Counted from the stretch's first letter, positions 1 to 8,309 are shown. The stretch: DNA of 17,167 nt from Bacteroidales bacterium UBA3844 (GCA_002392915.1 DGHQ01000016.1:1-17167); one strand, 5' to 3'. The notes: a model not told the origin generated them from the letters alone. Numbers and translations are program-made.

Positions 1-961
1 CCATACCGGCACCACCACCTACCCAAATCATCTCTCTGCCTGATCCATATACAGGACGGAACTCTCCGTAAGGTCCTGACATGATCACCTTGTCTCCTGG
101 CTTCAAATTGAAAATGTAAGAAGACGCGATACCTGGGTTGACATCGATGAATGGGCTCTCACCTGGTGCCAATACATTTGGAACTGGCTTGCCATCCTCT
201 CCCAAGATAGGCTTGTTTGTCTTTGGATCCATCTTGAAGCGTGGCTTCATAGGAGGAGTAGCGATACGAACGTTCAATGTGATGATATCACCCTCATCTG
301 GATAGTTGGCCATTGAGTATGCACGGATTGTCTCTGTTGGATTCACACAACGAAGATCAAACATCTTGTTGTTGTTCCAGAAAGGAAGATAGACATCTCC
401 GATCAACTCTTTATCAAAGTCGTTGTAGCTGATATCAAATGCAGGAATCTTAATCTGTGCGTAAGAACCTGGCTCGAAGTGCATGTGCTCACCAGCTGGT
501 AAAGCAACCTTGTACTCCTTGATGAATGTAGCGACATTTCTGTTTCCAATAACTGTACACTCCCACTCCTTTACGCCCATCACAGACTCAGGAACCTTGA
601 TTGACATATCACATTTAACCTTTGCCTGGCAACCAAGACGCCAGTTGGCTTTCTGCTCCTTACGTGAGAAGAATCCCTTCTCTGAATCTAGGATCTCACC
701 ACCACCCTCTGTGATCTGGCACTTGCACTGTCCGCAAGCACCCTTACCACCACATGCTGAAGGCAAGAACACTCCGTTGGATGCCAATGTTGAAAGCAAT
801 GACGAACCAGACTCAACCTCTAGCTCCTGCTCTCCATTGATCTTCAATTTTACAGGACCTGATGCCACCAAAAACTTCTTTGCTACAAGAAGGATAGCAA
901 CAAGTGTCAAAACAACTGCGAGGAATACTCCAATACTTGCTAAAATCAAATTCATGTCCAT
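1..961 (-). CDS. nqrF: Na+-translocating NADH:quinone reductase subunit F (3' end outside the window)
   Basis: NqrF is the NADH-oxidising subunit: electrons pass from NADH to FAD, to a 2Fe-2S cluster, and into the membrane subunits. The first 320 residues are visible. An N-terminal membrane helix lies at about residues 5-27. A plant-type ferredoxin domain follows with Cys70, Cys76, Cys79 and Cys111 (C-x5-C-x2-C plus a distal Cys). The FAD-binding motif R213-A-Y215-S216 is present, and the window ends in the glycine-rich NADH site VGGGAGM (314-320). The family is usually a little over 400 residues, so roughly 90-100 are missing. The start at 961 is chosen because GGAGG lies 8 nt upstream; an in-frame Met two codons later is the alternative. 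It begins 16 nt after the nqrE stop, the usual last place in the operon. Confidence 0.97.
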   Translation of the reverse strand, partial: MDMNLILASIGVFLAVVLTLVAILLVAKKFLVASGPVKLKINGEQELEVESGSSLLSTLASNGVFLPSACGGKGACGQCKCQITEGGGEILDSEKGFFSRKEQKANWRLGCQAKVKCDMSIKVPESVMGVKEWECTVIGNRNVATFIKEYKVALPAGEHMHFEPGSYAQIKIPAFDISYNDFDKELIGDVYLPFWNNNKMFDLRCVNPTETIRAYSMANYPDEGDIITLNVRIATPPMKPRFKMDPKTNKPILGEDGKPVPNVLAPGESPFIDVNPGIASSYIFNLKPGDKVIMSGPYGEFRPVYGSGREMIWVGGGAGM

Positions 962-977
962 TTTTTATTCCTCCATT

Positions 978-1604
978 TTAGATTTTAAGACCTGAGAAAC
1001 ACATGAATGCCATAGCCATAAGTCCTACAGTGATAAATGTAAGTCCAAGGCCCTTCAACGCTGCTGGAGCGGCATTGTAGCTCAATTTCTCACGTATAGC
1101 AGCCAAACCTACGATTGCCAATAGCCAACCAAGTCCTGAACCCAATGCGTATGCAAGACAGTCTGACACACCACCGATGTACTGTGTGCTGTCTGGTGAC
1201 ATTGTGATTCTCTGCTGCATGAATAGAGACGCACCCATGATTGCACAGTTTACAGCGATCAAAGGCAAGAAAATACCAAGTGACGCGTAAAGCGATGGAC
1301 TGAACTTCTCAACTACCATCTCCACCAACTGCACAATACCTGCAATCACGGCAATGAATAGGATGAAACTCAAGAATGACAAATCAACACCTTCAACCAA
1401 ACAATCTGGTCCGAGAACCTTTGTATAAAGTAGGTAGTTGACTGGCAATGTCACGCACAACACGAAAATTACAGCAAGACCAAGTCCTAAAGCTGTCTTC
1501 ACATTTTTCGAAACTGCAAGGTAAGAACACATACCTAGGAAAAATGCGAAAATCATATTGTCGACGAAAATCGACCTTACAAATAAACTAATAAAATGTT
1601 CCAT
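978..1604 (-). CDS. nqrE: Na+-translocating NADH:quinone reductase subunit E
   Basis: Integral membrane subunit of the Na+-pumping NADH:quinone reductase. The 208-residue protein opens with the family N-terminus MEHFISLFVRSIFVDNMIFA and is almost entirely hydrophobic, consistent with six membrane helices. Cys26 (in FFLGMCSYLA) and Cys119 (in AVNCAIMG) sit where the Vibrio NqrE cysteines bind, together with two from NqrD, the 2Fe-2S cluster within the membrane; this role is transferred from the known structure. An AGGAAAAG stretch precedes the ATG. The gene follows nqrD by 23 nt and precedes nqrF by 16 nt. The homologous RnfA would give a similar sequence, but the A-to-F gene order settles the call as Nqr. 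Confidence 0.96.
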   Translation of the reverse strand: MEHFISLFVRSIFVDNMIFAFFLGMCSYLAVSKNVKTALGLGLAVIFVLCVTLPVNYLLYTKVLGPDCLVEGVDLSFLSFILFIAVIAGIVQLVEMVVEKFSPSLYASLGIFLPLIAVNCAIMGASLFMQQRITMSPDSTQYIGGVSDCLAYALGSGLGWLLAIVGLAAIREKLSYNAAPAALKGLGLTFITVGLMAMAFMCFSGLKI

Positions 1605-1627
1605 ATTCTTTTCCTAAATACCTGTTG

Positions 1628-2245
1628 TTATTTCTCCTGCAACTCAGGGTTCTTTGCTCTCATCGCCCAGATGATACATCCTAGGATGATCAATGCCATC
1701 GGTGGCATAAGCATCAAACCACAGTTCATATAACCTGCCTCGTATAAGCAATCAGGAATAACCTGGTAGCCAAACAATGTGCCGGCTCCGAATAGCTCAC
1801 GAATGAAAGCTACAATGACCAATATGATTGCGTAACCAAGACCGTTGCCAATACCGTCGACCAATGAATCTACAGGTCCGTTAGCCATTGCGAATGCCTC
1901 TAGACGACCCATCAAGATACAGTTTGTAATGATCAATCCGACATATACTGACAATGCCACACTAACATCGTATGCGAAAGCCTTCAAAACCTCACTTACG
2001 ATTGTCACCAATGTAGCGACCACCACCAACTGAACGATGATACGTATACGGTTTGGAATAGTGTTTCTCAACAAAGAGATAACAACGTTTGCTAGAGCAA
2101 GAATGATTGTTACCGACAATCCCATTACAATTGCTGGCTCAAGCTGTGCTGTAACGGCAAGCGCAGAGCATATACCAAGCACCTGCACAGCCACAGGGTT
2201 GTTCAAACCTAGCGGTGTAAGAAATGTTTCTTTAAGATTACTCAT
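1628..2245 (-). CDS. nqrD: Na+-translocating NADH:quinone reductase subunit D
   Basis: Integral membrane subunit paired with NqrE as an inverted pseudo-symmetric dimer in the Nqr complex. The 205-residue length is normal for the family, and the protein is hydrophobic with about six predicted membrane spans. Cys26 (VLGICSALA) and Cys109 (IITNCILMGR) match the positions that help coordinate the membrane-embedded 2Fe-2S cluster in Vibrio; that function is inferred by homology. The N-terminal LTPLGLNNPVAVQVLGICSALAV stretch is strongly NqrD-like. A clear AGGAGG ribosome-binding site lies 8 nt upstream of the ATG, the best in the operon together with that of nqrF. Gaps to nqrC and nqrE are 18 and 23 nt. 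Confidence 0.96.
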   Translation of the reverse strand: MSNLKETFLTPLGLNNPVAVQVLGICSALAVTAQLEPAIVMGLSVTIILALANVVISLLRNTIPNRIRIIVQLVVVATLVTIVSEVLKAFAYDVSVALSVYVGLIITNCILMGRLEAFAMANGPVDSLVDGIGNGLGYAIILVIVAFIRELFGAGTLFGYQVIPDCLYEAGYMNCGLMLMPPMALIILGCIIWAMRAKNPELQEK

Positions 2246-2263
2246 TTGTATATCCTCCTAATG

Positions 2264-3079
2264 TTATTTTTTCAACTCGTCTTTAACTTCCTTAACGATA
2301 GGTTCAACCTTTGCTACGATTGTATCCTTCACCGCATTGATCGTTGAATCCACAACAGCCATCTTTGCTGCGGCTGAATCCTGTGCAGCTGCCTCTACCT
2401 TTGTTGCGCCAGATGTCACATCTGTAGCAGAAGACAAGAACGAGCTGTATCTCTTCAAGCAAGTCTTCAACATCTCATCAACACCCTTTGATGTGATTGT
2501 ACCTCCTGAGATACCGTCAACCTCGCAAGATGAATCTGAAACCTTTCCGTTCTTGACAACACTCAAAACGACATTGCCATCTCTTGTGACTGTCTTGCCT
2601 TTGAACTGCTCTGTGAAGAATGGCTTTGTGATTTCGGCTCCTAGTCCTGGAGTCTCACCCTCATGTCCGAAATAAGTTCCAAACACTGTGTTCTTGTCTG
2701 AATTCAATGCGACATAACCCCAGATTGGACCCCAAAGACCAGCACCTCTAACTGGGAAAACATACTTCTTCTCTCCGTTTAGTGTGCACTCGAAAACATG
2801 AAGTTCTGTTGTGTCAGCATAATTTGTTTTGAACTCGTCTGTATACTCTGCAAGAGAACCATCTGCATTCAAAACGAAATCTGTAACCTGCTCCCAATTT
2901 GTAGCGACGTCTCCGTCAGTGATATTCAAAGCACTCAAAATCTGCTTCTTTGTATCCAACTTGACATTTTCAGTCTGCTTCTCTTTCAAAGAAGAAGAAA
3001 TGAAAGCTAGAAGGAAAGCAACGATAATAACCATTATCGAAGCATAACCGATAGTATAAGCATTACTATTTGTATTCAT
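2264..3079 (-). CDS. nqrC: Na+-translocating NADH:quinone reductase subunit C, with an unusual C-terminal tail
   Basis: NqrC carries a covalently bound FMN on the outer side of the membrane and relays electrons within the Nqr complex. One N-terminal membrane helix (about residues 9-30) is followed by the FMN-binding domain. The expected flavin-attachment site is D188-GISGG-T194, with Gly where most NqrC proteins have Ala in SGAT; T194 would be the acceptor for ApbE. After the usual domain end near residue 217 there is an extra tail of about 54 residues rich in Ala, Lys, Val and Asp/Glu, predicted helical. It starts with D220-VTSGA-T226, a second sequence with the spacing of a flavinylation motif. 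The total of 271 residues appears longer than usual (about 230-260). The ATG has CAGGAAA just upstream; the gap from nqrB is 19 nt. Confidence 0.95.
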   Translation of the reverse strand: MNTNSNAYTIGYASIMVIIVAFLLAFISSSLKEKQTENVKLDTKKQILSALNITDGDVATNWEQVTDFVLNADGSLAEYTDEFKTNYADTTELHVFECTLNGEKKYVFPVRGAGLWGPIWGYVALNSDKNTVFGTYFGHEGETPGLGAEITKPFFTEQFKGKTVTRDGNVVLSVVKNGKVSDSSCEVDGISGGTITSKGVDEMLKTCLKRYSSFLSSATDVTSGATKVEAAAQDSAAAKMAVVDSTINAVKDTIVAKVEPIVKEVKDELKK

Positions 3080-3098
3080 TTTCCTGCTTTTTTAATGA

Positions 3099-4310
3099 TT
3101 ATTTATTATTAAGACGGCTCAATCTCTTATTGATGTTACGCTGTACGAAACAGTGGTCTATCAATGCTGCGAACAAGTTCATCAACAAGATTGCCAACAT
3201 CATTCCTTCTGGATAACCAGGATTCATACAACGAATTATAATTGCGACAACACCGATCAAGAATCCGAAGATGTACTTACCGCAGTTTGTACGTGGAGAT
3301 GTAACTGGATCTGTTGCCATAAACACAGCACCGAAACAGAAACCACCGACACACAAATGCTCCATCCAGTCGAGATTCCAAACCTGATTTGTCTCGCTTC
3401 CGATTGCGTTGAACAAGAATGCTGTAAGTGCTCCACCGACGAATACACTGATCATTGTTCTCCAGTTTGCAACTCCAGATACCAATAGGATAACTGCACC
3501 GATCATGATGGCGATGACACTTGTCTCACCGATTGAGCCTGGCATCAAACCTACAATCATATCGTTAAGACCTACAGGATTACCAAGAGCGTCTGTCACT
3601 GTTGTTGTAGAACCGGTTGCCACCTGACCTAGGGCAGTTGCACCAGTGAAACCATCTACAGTTCCATTAGCCAAATCGTTACCTAGTCCGAAAATAGACT
3701 CCTTTGCAATCCAGACTGAATCACCACTCATCTTTGTAGGATAAGCGAAGAACAAGAATGCACGAGTGATCAAAGCCACATTGAAGATGTTGTAACCTGT
3801 ACCACCGAAAATCTCCTTAGCGAAGATTACTGCGAATGCTGTTGCCACAGCGATAATCCAAAGTGGGCACTCAATAGGAACGATCAATGGAATCAACATA
3901 CCAGAAACCAAAAATCCTTCCTGAATCTCCTCATGCTTCCACTGTGCTACTGTAAACTCAATTCCTAGACCGACTACGTATGAAACGATGATCTTAGGAA
4001 GAACTGCCAAGAATCCGTAGAAGAATACCTCCATGAAGCTTGCCTGATCAAGTGTACCTGCCACCAAATAATTCTGGTAACCGACGTTGTACATACCGAA
4101 AAGCAAAGCTGGGATCAAGGCAATCACGACAAATGACATCACACGTTTGCTGTCGATTGTGTCGTGAATATGTGTTCCGCTCTTCGAAACTGTGTTAGGC
4201 ACGAACAAGAATGTTTCAAAGCCATCAAACACAGAACGGAACGCTGAAAGTTTGCCGCCCTCCTCAAAGTTTGGCTTCACTTTATCCAGAAAATTCCTTA
4301 AAGCTTTCAA
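3099..4310 (-). CDS. nqrB: Na+-translocating NADH:quinone reductase subunit B (TTG start)
   Basis: The largest membrane subunit of Nqr; it binds riboflavin and covalent FMN and is the proposed route for Na+ and for electron delivery to quinone. Of 403 residues, the cytoplasmic N-terminus (1-57) reads as in other NqrB proteins (RNFLDKVKPNFEEGGK), and about ten membrane spans follow. The flavin attachment motif D219-GFTGA-T225 is present, with T225 as the likely FMN-phosphoester residue. The start codon is TTG (4308-4310). An in-frame TAA lies four codons upstream, and the next in-frame ATG (M58) would delete the conserved N-terminus, so TTG is the only reasonable start. No convincing ribosome-binding site is close to it. 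The gap from nqrA is 29 nt. Confidence 0.96.
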   Translation of the reverse strand: MKALRNFLDKVKPNFEEGGKLSAFRSVFDGFETFLFVPNTVSKSGTHIHDTIDSKRVMSFVVIALIPALLFGMYNVGYQNYLVAGTLDQASFMEVFFYGFLAVLPKIIVSYVVGLGIEFTVAQWKHEEIQEGFLVSGMLIPLIVPIECPLWIIAVATAFAVIFAKEIFGGTGYNIFNVALITRAFLFFAYPTKMSGDSVWIAKESIFGLGNDLANGTVDGFTGATALGQVATGSTTTVTDALGNPVGLNDMIVGLMPGSIGETSVIAIMIGAVILLVSGVANWRTMISVFVGGALTAFLFNAIGSETNQVWNLDWMEHLCVGGFCFGAVFMATDPVTSPRTNCGKYIFGFLIGVVAIIIRCMNPGYPEGMMLAILLMNLFAALIDHCFVQRNINKRLSRLNNK

Positions 4311-4339
4311 TTTATCACTTATTTAAATTATTACTCCAA

Positions 4340-5701
4340 TTATGCCAACTCCTTACGCAAGTAATCCAATCCTTCACGAACGATTCTCTGCGTTTCAATC
4401 TTGGATGTGCAGACATACTCACATAGGGCGAAATCCTCAGGTGCAACCTCGTAAATACCAAGTTGCTCCATCTTGTCGATGTCCTTGTCCATGATTGCTT
4501 TCACCAAAAACTCTGGCAAAATATCCATTGGGAATACAGCGTCATACTCGCCACTCATGATGAACGCGCGCTCACCACCGTTAAGGTTTGTGTCTGCTAC
4601 ATATTCCTTCTTGCTGCCAAGTAGCCATGAGAAATAAGAATGGCTTGTGCTGAACTTGTTAAGACGTGGCATAATCCAGCCCAACAACTCATTATTCTTG
4701 TTTCCTTCTGGGATAACTGTGATCTGGTGAGCGAAAGCTCCGATGAATCCATCTTTGCTAACCTGACGACCAGTCAACGGATTACCGCTGATGTATCTTA
4801 CATTCTCCTCTGATACCTGACCCTTCACTACAGAAGCGATCTCAGCACCTGGATATGTCTTATAATATGAAGGCTTTGAAACTGATGATCCTACAAGAGC
4901 GATAAGTCTTGAGAAATCAATTGTTCCTTTCTTGAATGCAGAACCAATAGCCACTACATCGTATGGGCTGATTGTCCATACAACCTCACCCTTGTTGATT
5001 GGGCTGATATGGTTGATCTGAACACCAACGTTTCCTGCTGGATGAGGTCCCTCAAACTCTGTGATGACAACTCCCTTCAACTCCTTGAATGCACGAGCTG
5101 CAGAATCCTTGTGGATTGAAACGTACACCTTGCCAGTTGTCAACTTTGCAAGAGCGTCGATTCCAAGCTGAAGCTCATCCTTACACTGTGTGTAATCGAA
5201 CACATAGTCGTATGACGGTGCCAATGGAGCAGAGTCAAAACCCGAGATGAAGATAGCCTTAGGGGCATCGTTAGGGTTAGCGACTACATCAAATGGACGC
5301 TGGTTAATGAATGCAAAGAAACCACTCTCCAAAAGAAGTTTCTTAACATCAGCTGAGCTTAGCTGTGATGGCTGAGCTTTCTCAAATGGTACAGACTCAA
5401 ACTTACCATCCGATTTCAACCTAATATCCAACACCTTTCGTCTCTCACCACGATTGACAGCTTCAACCGTTCCGCTACATGGAGAGACAACCTTTAAATC
5501 TGGGTTAGCCTTGTCGTAGAACAACACCGAACCCACCTTCACTGCATCTCCCTCCTTAACAGCAACTTTTGGAGTCATGCCGTGAAAGTCGTCAGGGCGC
5601 ATAGAAAAAAACTGACTCTGCAAAGCATCAGACTTCGTCTCTGCTGCCTTACCTTTCAGTTTTATGTCCAGGCCTTTTTTGATTTTAATTGATTCAGCCA
5701 T
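4340..5701 (-). CDS. nqrA: Na+-translocating NADH:quinone reductase subunit A
   Basis: Peripheral cytoplasmic subunit of the Nqr complex, attached to the membrane through NqrB; it has been linked to quinone binding. The 453-residue protein has the family N-terminus (IKIKKGLDIKLKGKA), then a barrel-sandwich region of the RnfC/biotinyl-like type with KVAVKEGDAVKVGSVLFYDK (residues about 45-64), and the conserved GEVVWTISPYDVVAIG and YISGNPLTGRQ segments. No signal peptide or membrane helix is present, as expected. It is the first gene of the operon; 180 nt separate it from the upstream hydrolase gene, and a Bacteroidetes-type promoter lies in that gap. Confidence 0.97.
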   Translation of the reverse strand: MAESIKIKKGLDIKLKGKAAETKSDALQSQFFSMRPDDFHGMTPKVAVKEGDAVKVGSVLFYDKANPDLKVVSPCSGTVEAVNRGERRKVLDIRLKSDGKFESVPFEKAQPSQLSSADVKKLLLESGFFAFINQRPFDVVANPNDAPKAIFISGFDSAPLAPSYDYVFDYTQCKDELQLGIDALAKLTTGKVYVSIHKDSAARAFKELKGVVITEFEGPHPAGNVGVQINHISPINKGEVVWTISPYDVVAIGSAFKKGTIDFSRLIALVGSSVSKPSYYKTYPGAEIASVVKGQVSEENVRYISGNPLTGRQVSKDGFIGAFAHQITVIPEGNKNNELLGWIMPRLNKFSTSHSYFSWLLGSKKEYVADTNLNGGERAFIMSGEYDAVFPMDILPEFLVKAIMDKDIDKMEQLGIYEVAPEDFALCEYVCTSKIETQRIVREGLDYLRKELA

Positions 5702-5881
5702 AAATGGATCTAAAAAAAGTATTAAAAATTATAGGCAAAGTTAAACCTTTTTAACGATTTTATAACAAATATCCTCGTTTTTTTGTTTTTTATTGATAAA
5801 TATTGGTGGAAACGGACATTTTGGTATCACATTGGCTATTGGTCATCAACATTTATAATTTAGCATTTAGAATTTAGAATT
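5702..5881. other. AT-rich intergenic region with short direct repeats
   Basis: This 180-bp gap between nqrA and the hydrolase gene holds the nqr promoter described separately. At 5851-5881 there is a run of ATTTAG-like direct repeats (ATTTATA, ATTTAGC, ATTTAGA, ATTTAGA) ending against the hydrolase stop codon. No hairpin with a T-tract that would serve as a terminator for the hydrolase gene is visible, so some read-through into nqr is possible. Confidence 0.5.
5736..5769 (-). promoter_or_regulatory. Probable nqr operon promoter
   Basis: On the minus strand TAACTTTG (5736-5743) fits the Bacteroidetes -7 consensus TAnnTTTG. A TTTG (5766-5769) lies 22 nt further upstream and could be the -33 box; this spacing is at the long end for the consensus. 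It is the only good match between the hydrolase stop and nqrA, and it would give a leader of roughly 30 nt. Confidence 0.55.
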
Positions 5882-6688
5882 TCATTCCAGCTCCACCGTC
5901 TCCAAATCATAAGGCACCTCTACCCTACCGGAGAATCCGAGTTTTGCCTCTGCCGTATACCTCTCCTTTCGTGTATCCAGTGTCTTCTCTTCAGTATGAT
6001 ATAGCAAAATATTTTTCACGTCAAGAGTAGACGCGATTTCACCCGCGTCTTTCGCAGTGCTATGATGCTTTTCGTATGGATGGAATCTGTCACGGTCGTC
6101 GTACAAACAGAAAGCCTCACAAAGCATCCAGTCGACACCTTTCACATAATCCGCACATTTCTCATTATATGGTTCATCACCCAGACAAGCAAGCTTCAGA
6201 TCACCATACTCCATACGGTAGCCAAACTGCTCCAATTTAGTGGAGTGGATAGAGAACGCAGTGAAGTGGGCACCGATGGCTTCAAACGCCTCACCGTCGC
6301 CAATTTCATTGATCAAAATACCCTTTCCGACCTCAGAAGCGATCTTTTTCGGCAACATTTCCGTCACCATCATCTTTAATAGGCCACAAAGGTGCGAATG
6401 ACTATATATATTAAAAATACCTTTATATTCTCCACGGTTGATCGCTGTAGAAATCATACGCACAATCCAAAGTGCGCCAAGGAGATGATCGGTGTGGGCA
6501 TGAGTAAGAAACATTGCGTTCAAACTACGGTAATCGATACCCGCTTTTTCAAGTTGAACTAGCACTCCATTGCCACCACCTGCATCCGTAAGAAGATTTC
6601 CCTCTTCCGTCGATATCACAAAACAAGTGTTATAGCATTTCGTCACAAGGGCATTTCCTGTGCCCAACATTGTTATTTTTGCTTTCAT
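5882..6688 (-). CDS. RNase Z-like metallo-beta-lactamase-fold hydrolase
   Basis: A cytoplasmic two-metal hydrolase of the metallo-beta-lactamase fold. With the start at 6688 it has 268 residues. The N-terminal strand (KITMLGTGNAL) leads to the metal-binding motif H63-A-H65-T-D67-H68, and the C-terminal half has the KHHSTAKDAGE and ILLYHTE segments typical of the RNase Z/ElaC-like branch. The substrate is not evident: it could be tRNA processing, a phosphodiester or a small ester. The reading frame is open to 6796, but the extra 36 codons encode a Phe-rich stretch from AT-rich DNA, start inside the promoter region and do not resemble the family. The Met at 6688 directly precedes the first beta-strand, and a -7 box at 6708-6715 lies inside the extension, which supports the shorter form. 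No signal peptide. Confidence 0.85.
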   Translation of the reverse strand: MKAKITMLGTGNALVTKCYNTCFVISTEEGNLLTDAGGGNGVLVQLEKAGIDYRSLNAMFLTHAHTDHLLGALWIVRMISTAINRGEYKGIFNIYSHSHLCGLLKMMVTEMLPKKIASEVGKGILINEIGDGEAFEAIGAHFTAFSIHSTKLEQFGYRMEYGDLKLACLGDEPYNEKCADYVKGVDWMLCEAFCLYDDRDRFHPYEKHHSTAKDAGEIASTLDVKNILLYHTEEKTLDTRKERYTAEAKLGFSGRVEVPYDLETVELE

Positions 6689-6707
6689 CTTACAATTAAT
6701 TTGGCCG

Positions 6708-6742
6708 CAAAAATAATAGTTTATAACGAAAACGGAAACAAA
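6708..6742 (-). promoter_or_regulatory. Probable promoter of the metallo-hydrolase gene
   Basis: Minus-strand TATTTTTG (6708-6715) matches the TAnnTTTG -7 consensus. A TTTG (6739-6742) lies 23 nt upstream, slightly far for a -33 box. The -7 sits about 20 nt before the ATG at 6688, so the transcript would start only a few nucleotides from the gene and would exclude the upstream Met at 6796. Confidence 0.5.
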
Positions 6743-6844
6743 AAAATTGATGAAACTAAAGGCAAAAACAAAATGTATACTGATTGTGTGCAACATAATT
6801 TACAGAAACAACCATATAATGACTTAAAACTCCAAACTATTTCC

Positions 6845-6880
6845 TACTTTTGTAGTGATTCTATTTATAAATAGGATTTT
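6845..6880 (+). promoter_or_regulatory. Probable promoter and leader palindrome of the LRR-esterase unit
   Basis: TACTTTTG (6845-6852) matches the -7 consensus TAnnTTTG; no clear TTTG -33 box is seen at the right distance. Eight nt downstream is a perfect 14-bp palindrome CTATTTATAAATAG (6861-6874) directly followed by GATTTT. The hairpin would form at the very 5' end of the transcript, 19 nt before the ATG, and may affect stability or initiation. Confidence 0.5.
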
Positions 6881-6893
6881 AATAATTTAAGCC

Positions 6894-8309
6894 ATGAAAA
6901 AAAAATTAGTTTTATTGATCGTTTCTTTCATACTATGCATGCCAACATTTGCCGCACGTAAAAAGAAAGACAATACCACAAAAAGTGAGACAGCGGAAGT
7001 GGTGAATGCGACAAACACGCAACTGAAATTCAATATTCTAACCGATTCTACAGCAGAGGTGATAAACGATGATTCATATTGGAGTCTTATATCTATTGAA
7101 GTTCCTGAAAAAGTACGAATAGCGGATAATATATTTACTGTAACAAGCGTTGGTTCAAAAGCATTTGAAGATTGTCAAAACCTGACAAACGTAAAAATAC
7201 CCTCAAGCATAACCGACATTGCAAACGAAGCGTTTTCCGGATGCAGCAATTTGACAAATATTAATATTCCTTCAAGTGTAAATCGCATTGGAGAAGGTGC
7301 TTTTTTTGGTTGTAAAAGTCTGAGCAGCGTTGAAATACCTACGAGTGTAACAAAACTTGAATATGGGGTCTTTGAAGGATGCAAAAATTTGACAAGCATA
7401 AAGATTCATTCAAATGTAAAAAGCATTGGCGGAACAGCTTTCTATCGTTGTACCAGTTTAAAAAAGATCGAGATTCCTTCAAGTGTGACCAGCATTGGCA
7501 ATGGAGCTTTTTATGGATGTGATAATCTAAAAAATATCATTGTAGACTCCAACAACCCCAATTATTCTTCCGAGGATGGAGTTTTATATAATAAAGACAA
7601 GACCGAGATAGTCGTTGTTCCTGGTGCGACCAAGGGCAAATTCACAATTCCATCAAGCGTAATCAGCATAAGTAAAGGTGCCTTCGCAAGATGCAGAGGT
7701 TTGAAAAACATAGAAATTCCATCCAGTGTGAATACAATCGAAGATTTTGCGTTTTCTGATTGTGAAGAATTGACAAGTATATCGATTCCTTCTAGTGTAT
7801 ATAAAATAGGCGATTATGCTTTTTCAACATGTAAAAAACTGACAGCCATAGAGATACCTTCAAGCGTCACAAAAATTGGAGACTGGGTGTTTTCTCACTG
7901 CTATAGTCTGACAAACATAGAAATACCATCTAGTGTGACAAGCATTGGAGATTGGGCATTTGCTAATTGTGATGGCCTGACAAGCATAAAAATTCCATCT
8001 AATGTCACTAGTTTAGGAGACCGTGCATTTTTTAATTGTTTTAGTTTGACAAACATAAATATTCCATCGAGTGTAACCAAAATCGGAAATTCAGCATTTG
8101 AAAAATGTACCGGACTGACAAGCATAGAATTTCCTTCAAGTGTCACAGACATAGGAGAGAAAGCATTTTACGAGTGTAAAAATCTAAAAATTGTTATTGA
8201 CAACTCTGAGGAAAACTTAAAAATAGGAAACGATGCTTTTCTCGACTGTGCATCCGTAATATATACGAAAAGGACAGAAAATCCAGCAAGTTCTACGGAA
8301 CAAAAATAA
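6894..8309 (+). CDS. Secreted BspA-like leucine-rich repeat protein (LRR_5)
   Basis: A 471-residue exported protein built from Treponema pallidum/BspA-type leucine-rich repeats, a fold used by Bacteroidetes for adhesion to host proteins or other cells. Residues 1-20 form a signal peptide (MKKKLVLLIVSFILCMPTFA) with no lipobox Cys. From about residue 85 there are 13 full 23-residue units of consensus IPSSVTxIGxxAFxxCxxLTxIx, with a degenerate unit at each end. After the first five full units a 35-residue island (VDSNNPNYSSEDGVLYNKDK onward) breaks the array, as in many BspA proteins. The last ~15 residues are polar and no T9SS sorting domain is recognisable, so the way it is held on the surface is unclear. 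The esterase starts 54 nt downstream without its own visible promoter, suggesting a two-gene operon. The ligand is unknown. Confidence 0.9.
   Translation: MKKKLVLLIVSFILCMPTFAARKKKDNTTKSETAEVVNATNTQLKFNILTDSTAEVINDDSYWSLISIEVPEKVRIADNIFTVTSVGSKAFEDCQNLTNVKIPSSITDIANEAFSGCSNLTNINIPSSVNRIGEGAFFGCKSLSSVEIPTSVTKLEYGVFEGCKNLTSIKIHSNVKSIGGTAFYRCTSLKKIEIPSSVTSIGNGAFYGCDNLKNIIVDSNNPNYSSEDGVLYNKDKTEIVVVPGATKGKFTIPSSVISISKGAFARCRGLKNIEIPSSVNTIEDFAFSDCEELTSISIPSSVYKIGDYAFSTCKKLTAIEIPSSVTKIGDWVFSHCYSLTNIEIPSSVTSIGDWAFANCDGLTSIKIPSNVTSLGDRAFFNCFSLTNINIPSSVTKIGNSAFEKCTGLTSIEFPSSVTDIGEKAFYECKNLKIVIDNSEENLKIGNDAFLDCASVIYTKRTENPASSTEQK
7195..8188 (+). repeat. Array of 69-bp coding repeats (LRR units)
   Basis: Units of 69 bp each encode one 23-residue LRR beginning IPSSV. 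Five units precede and eight follow an interruption of about 105 bp (roughly 7540-7644). Unit length is constant, but the DNA is well diverged, notably in the variable xx positions, so the array is old rather than freshly expanded. Confidence 0.85.

Noticed and set aside
483..995. Plus-strand open frame of 170 codons opposite nqrF
   Set aside because: It overlaps nqrF antisense, has no ribosome-binding site and its composition follows from the nqrF codons, while the nqrF protein has all its cofactor motifs.
978..4310. Rnf complex instead of Nqr
   Set aside because: NqrB to NqrE are related to Rnf D, G, E and A, but this operon has NqrA first and NqrF with a 2Fe-2S/FAD/NADH layout last, and no RnfB or RnfC.
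6689..6796. N-terminal extension of the metallo-hydrolase to a Met at 6796
   Set aside because: The extra 36 codons are Phe/Ile-rich, come from AT-rich intergenic DNA, do not fit the family N-terminus and contain a good -7 promoter box.
7901..8152. Minus-strand open frames inside the LRR gene
   Set aside because: They are repetitive shadows of the LRR units on the opposite strand with no start signals.
7195..8188. Recent tandem duplication or minisatellite
   Set aside because: The 69-bp units are kept by the LRR protein consensus; the DNA of the units is strongly diverged, so they are coding repeats and not recent copies.
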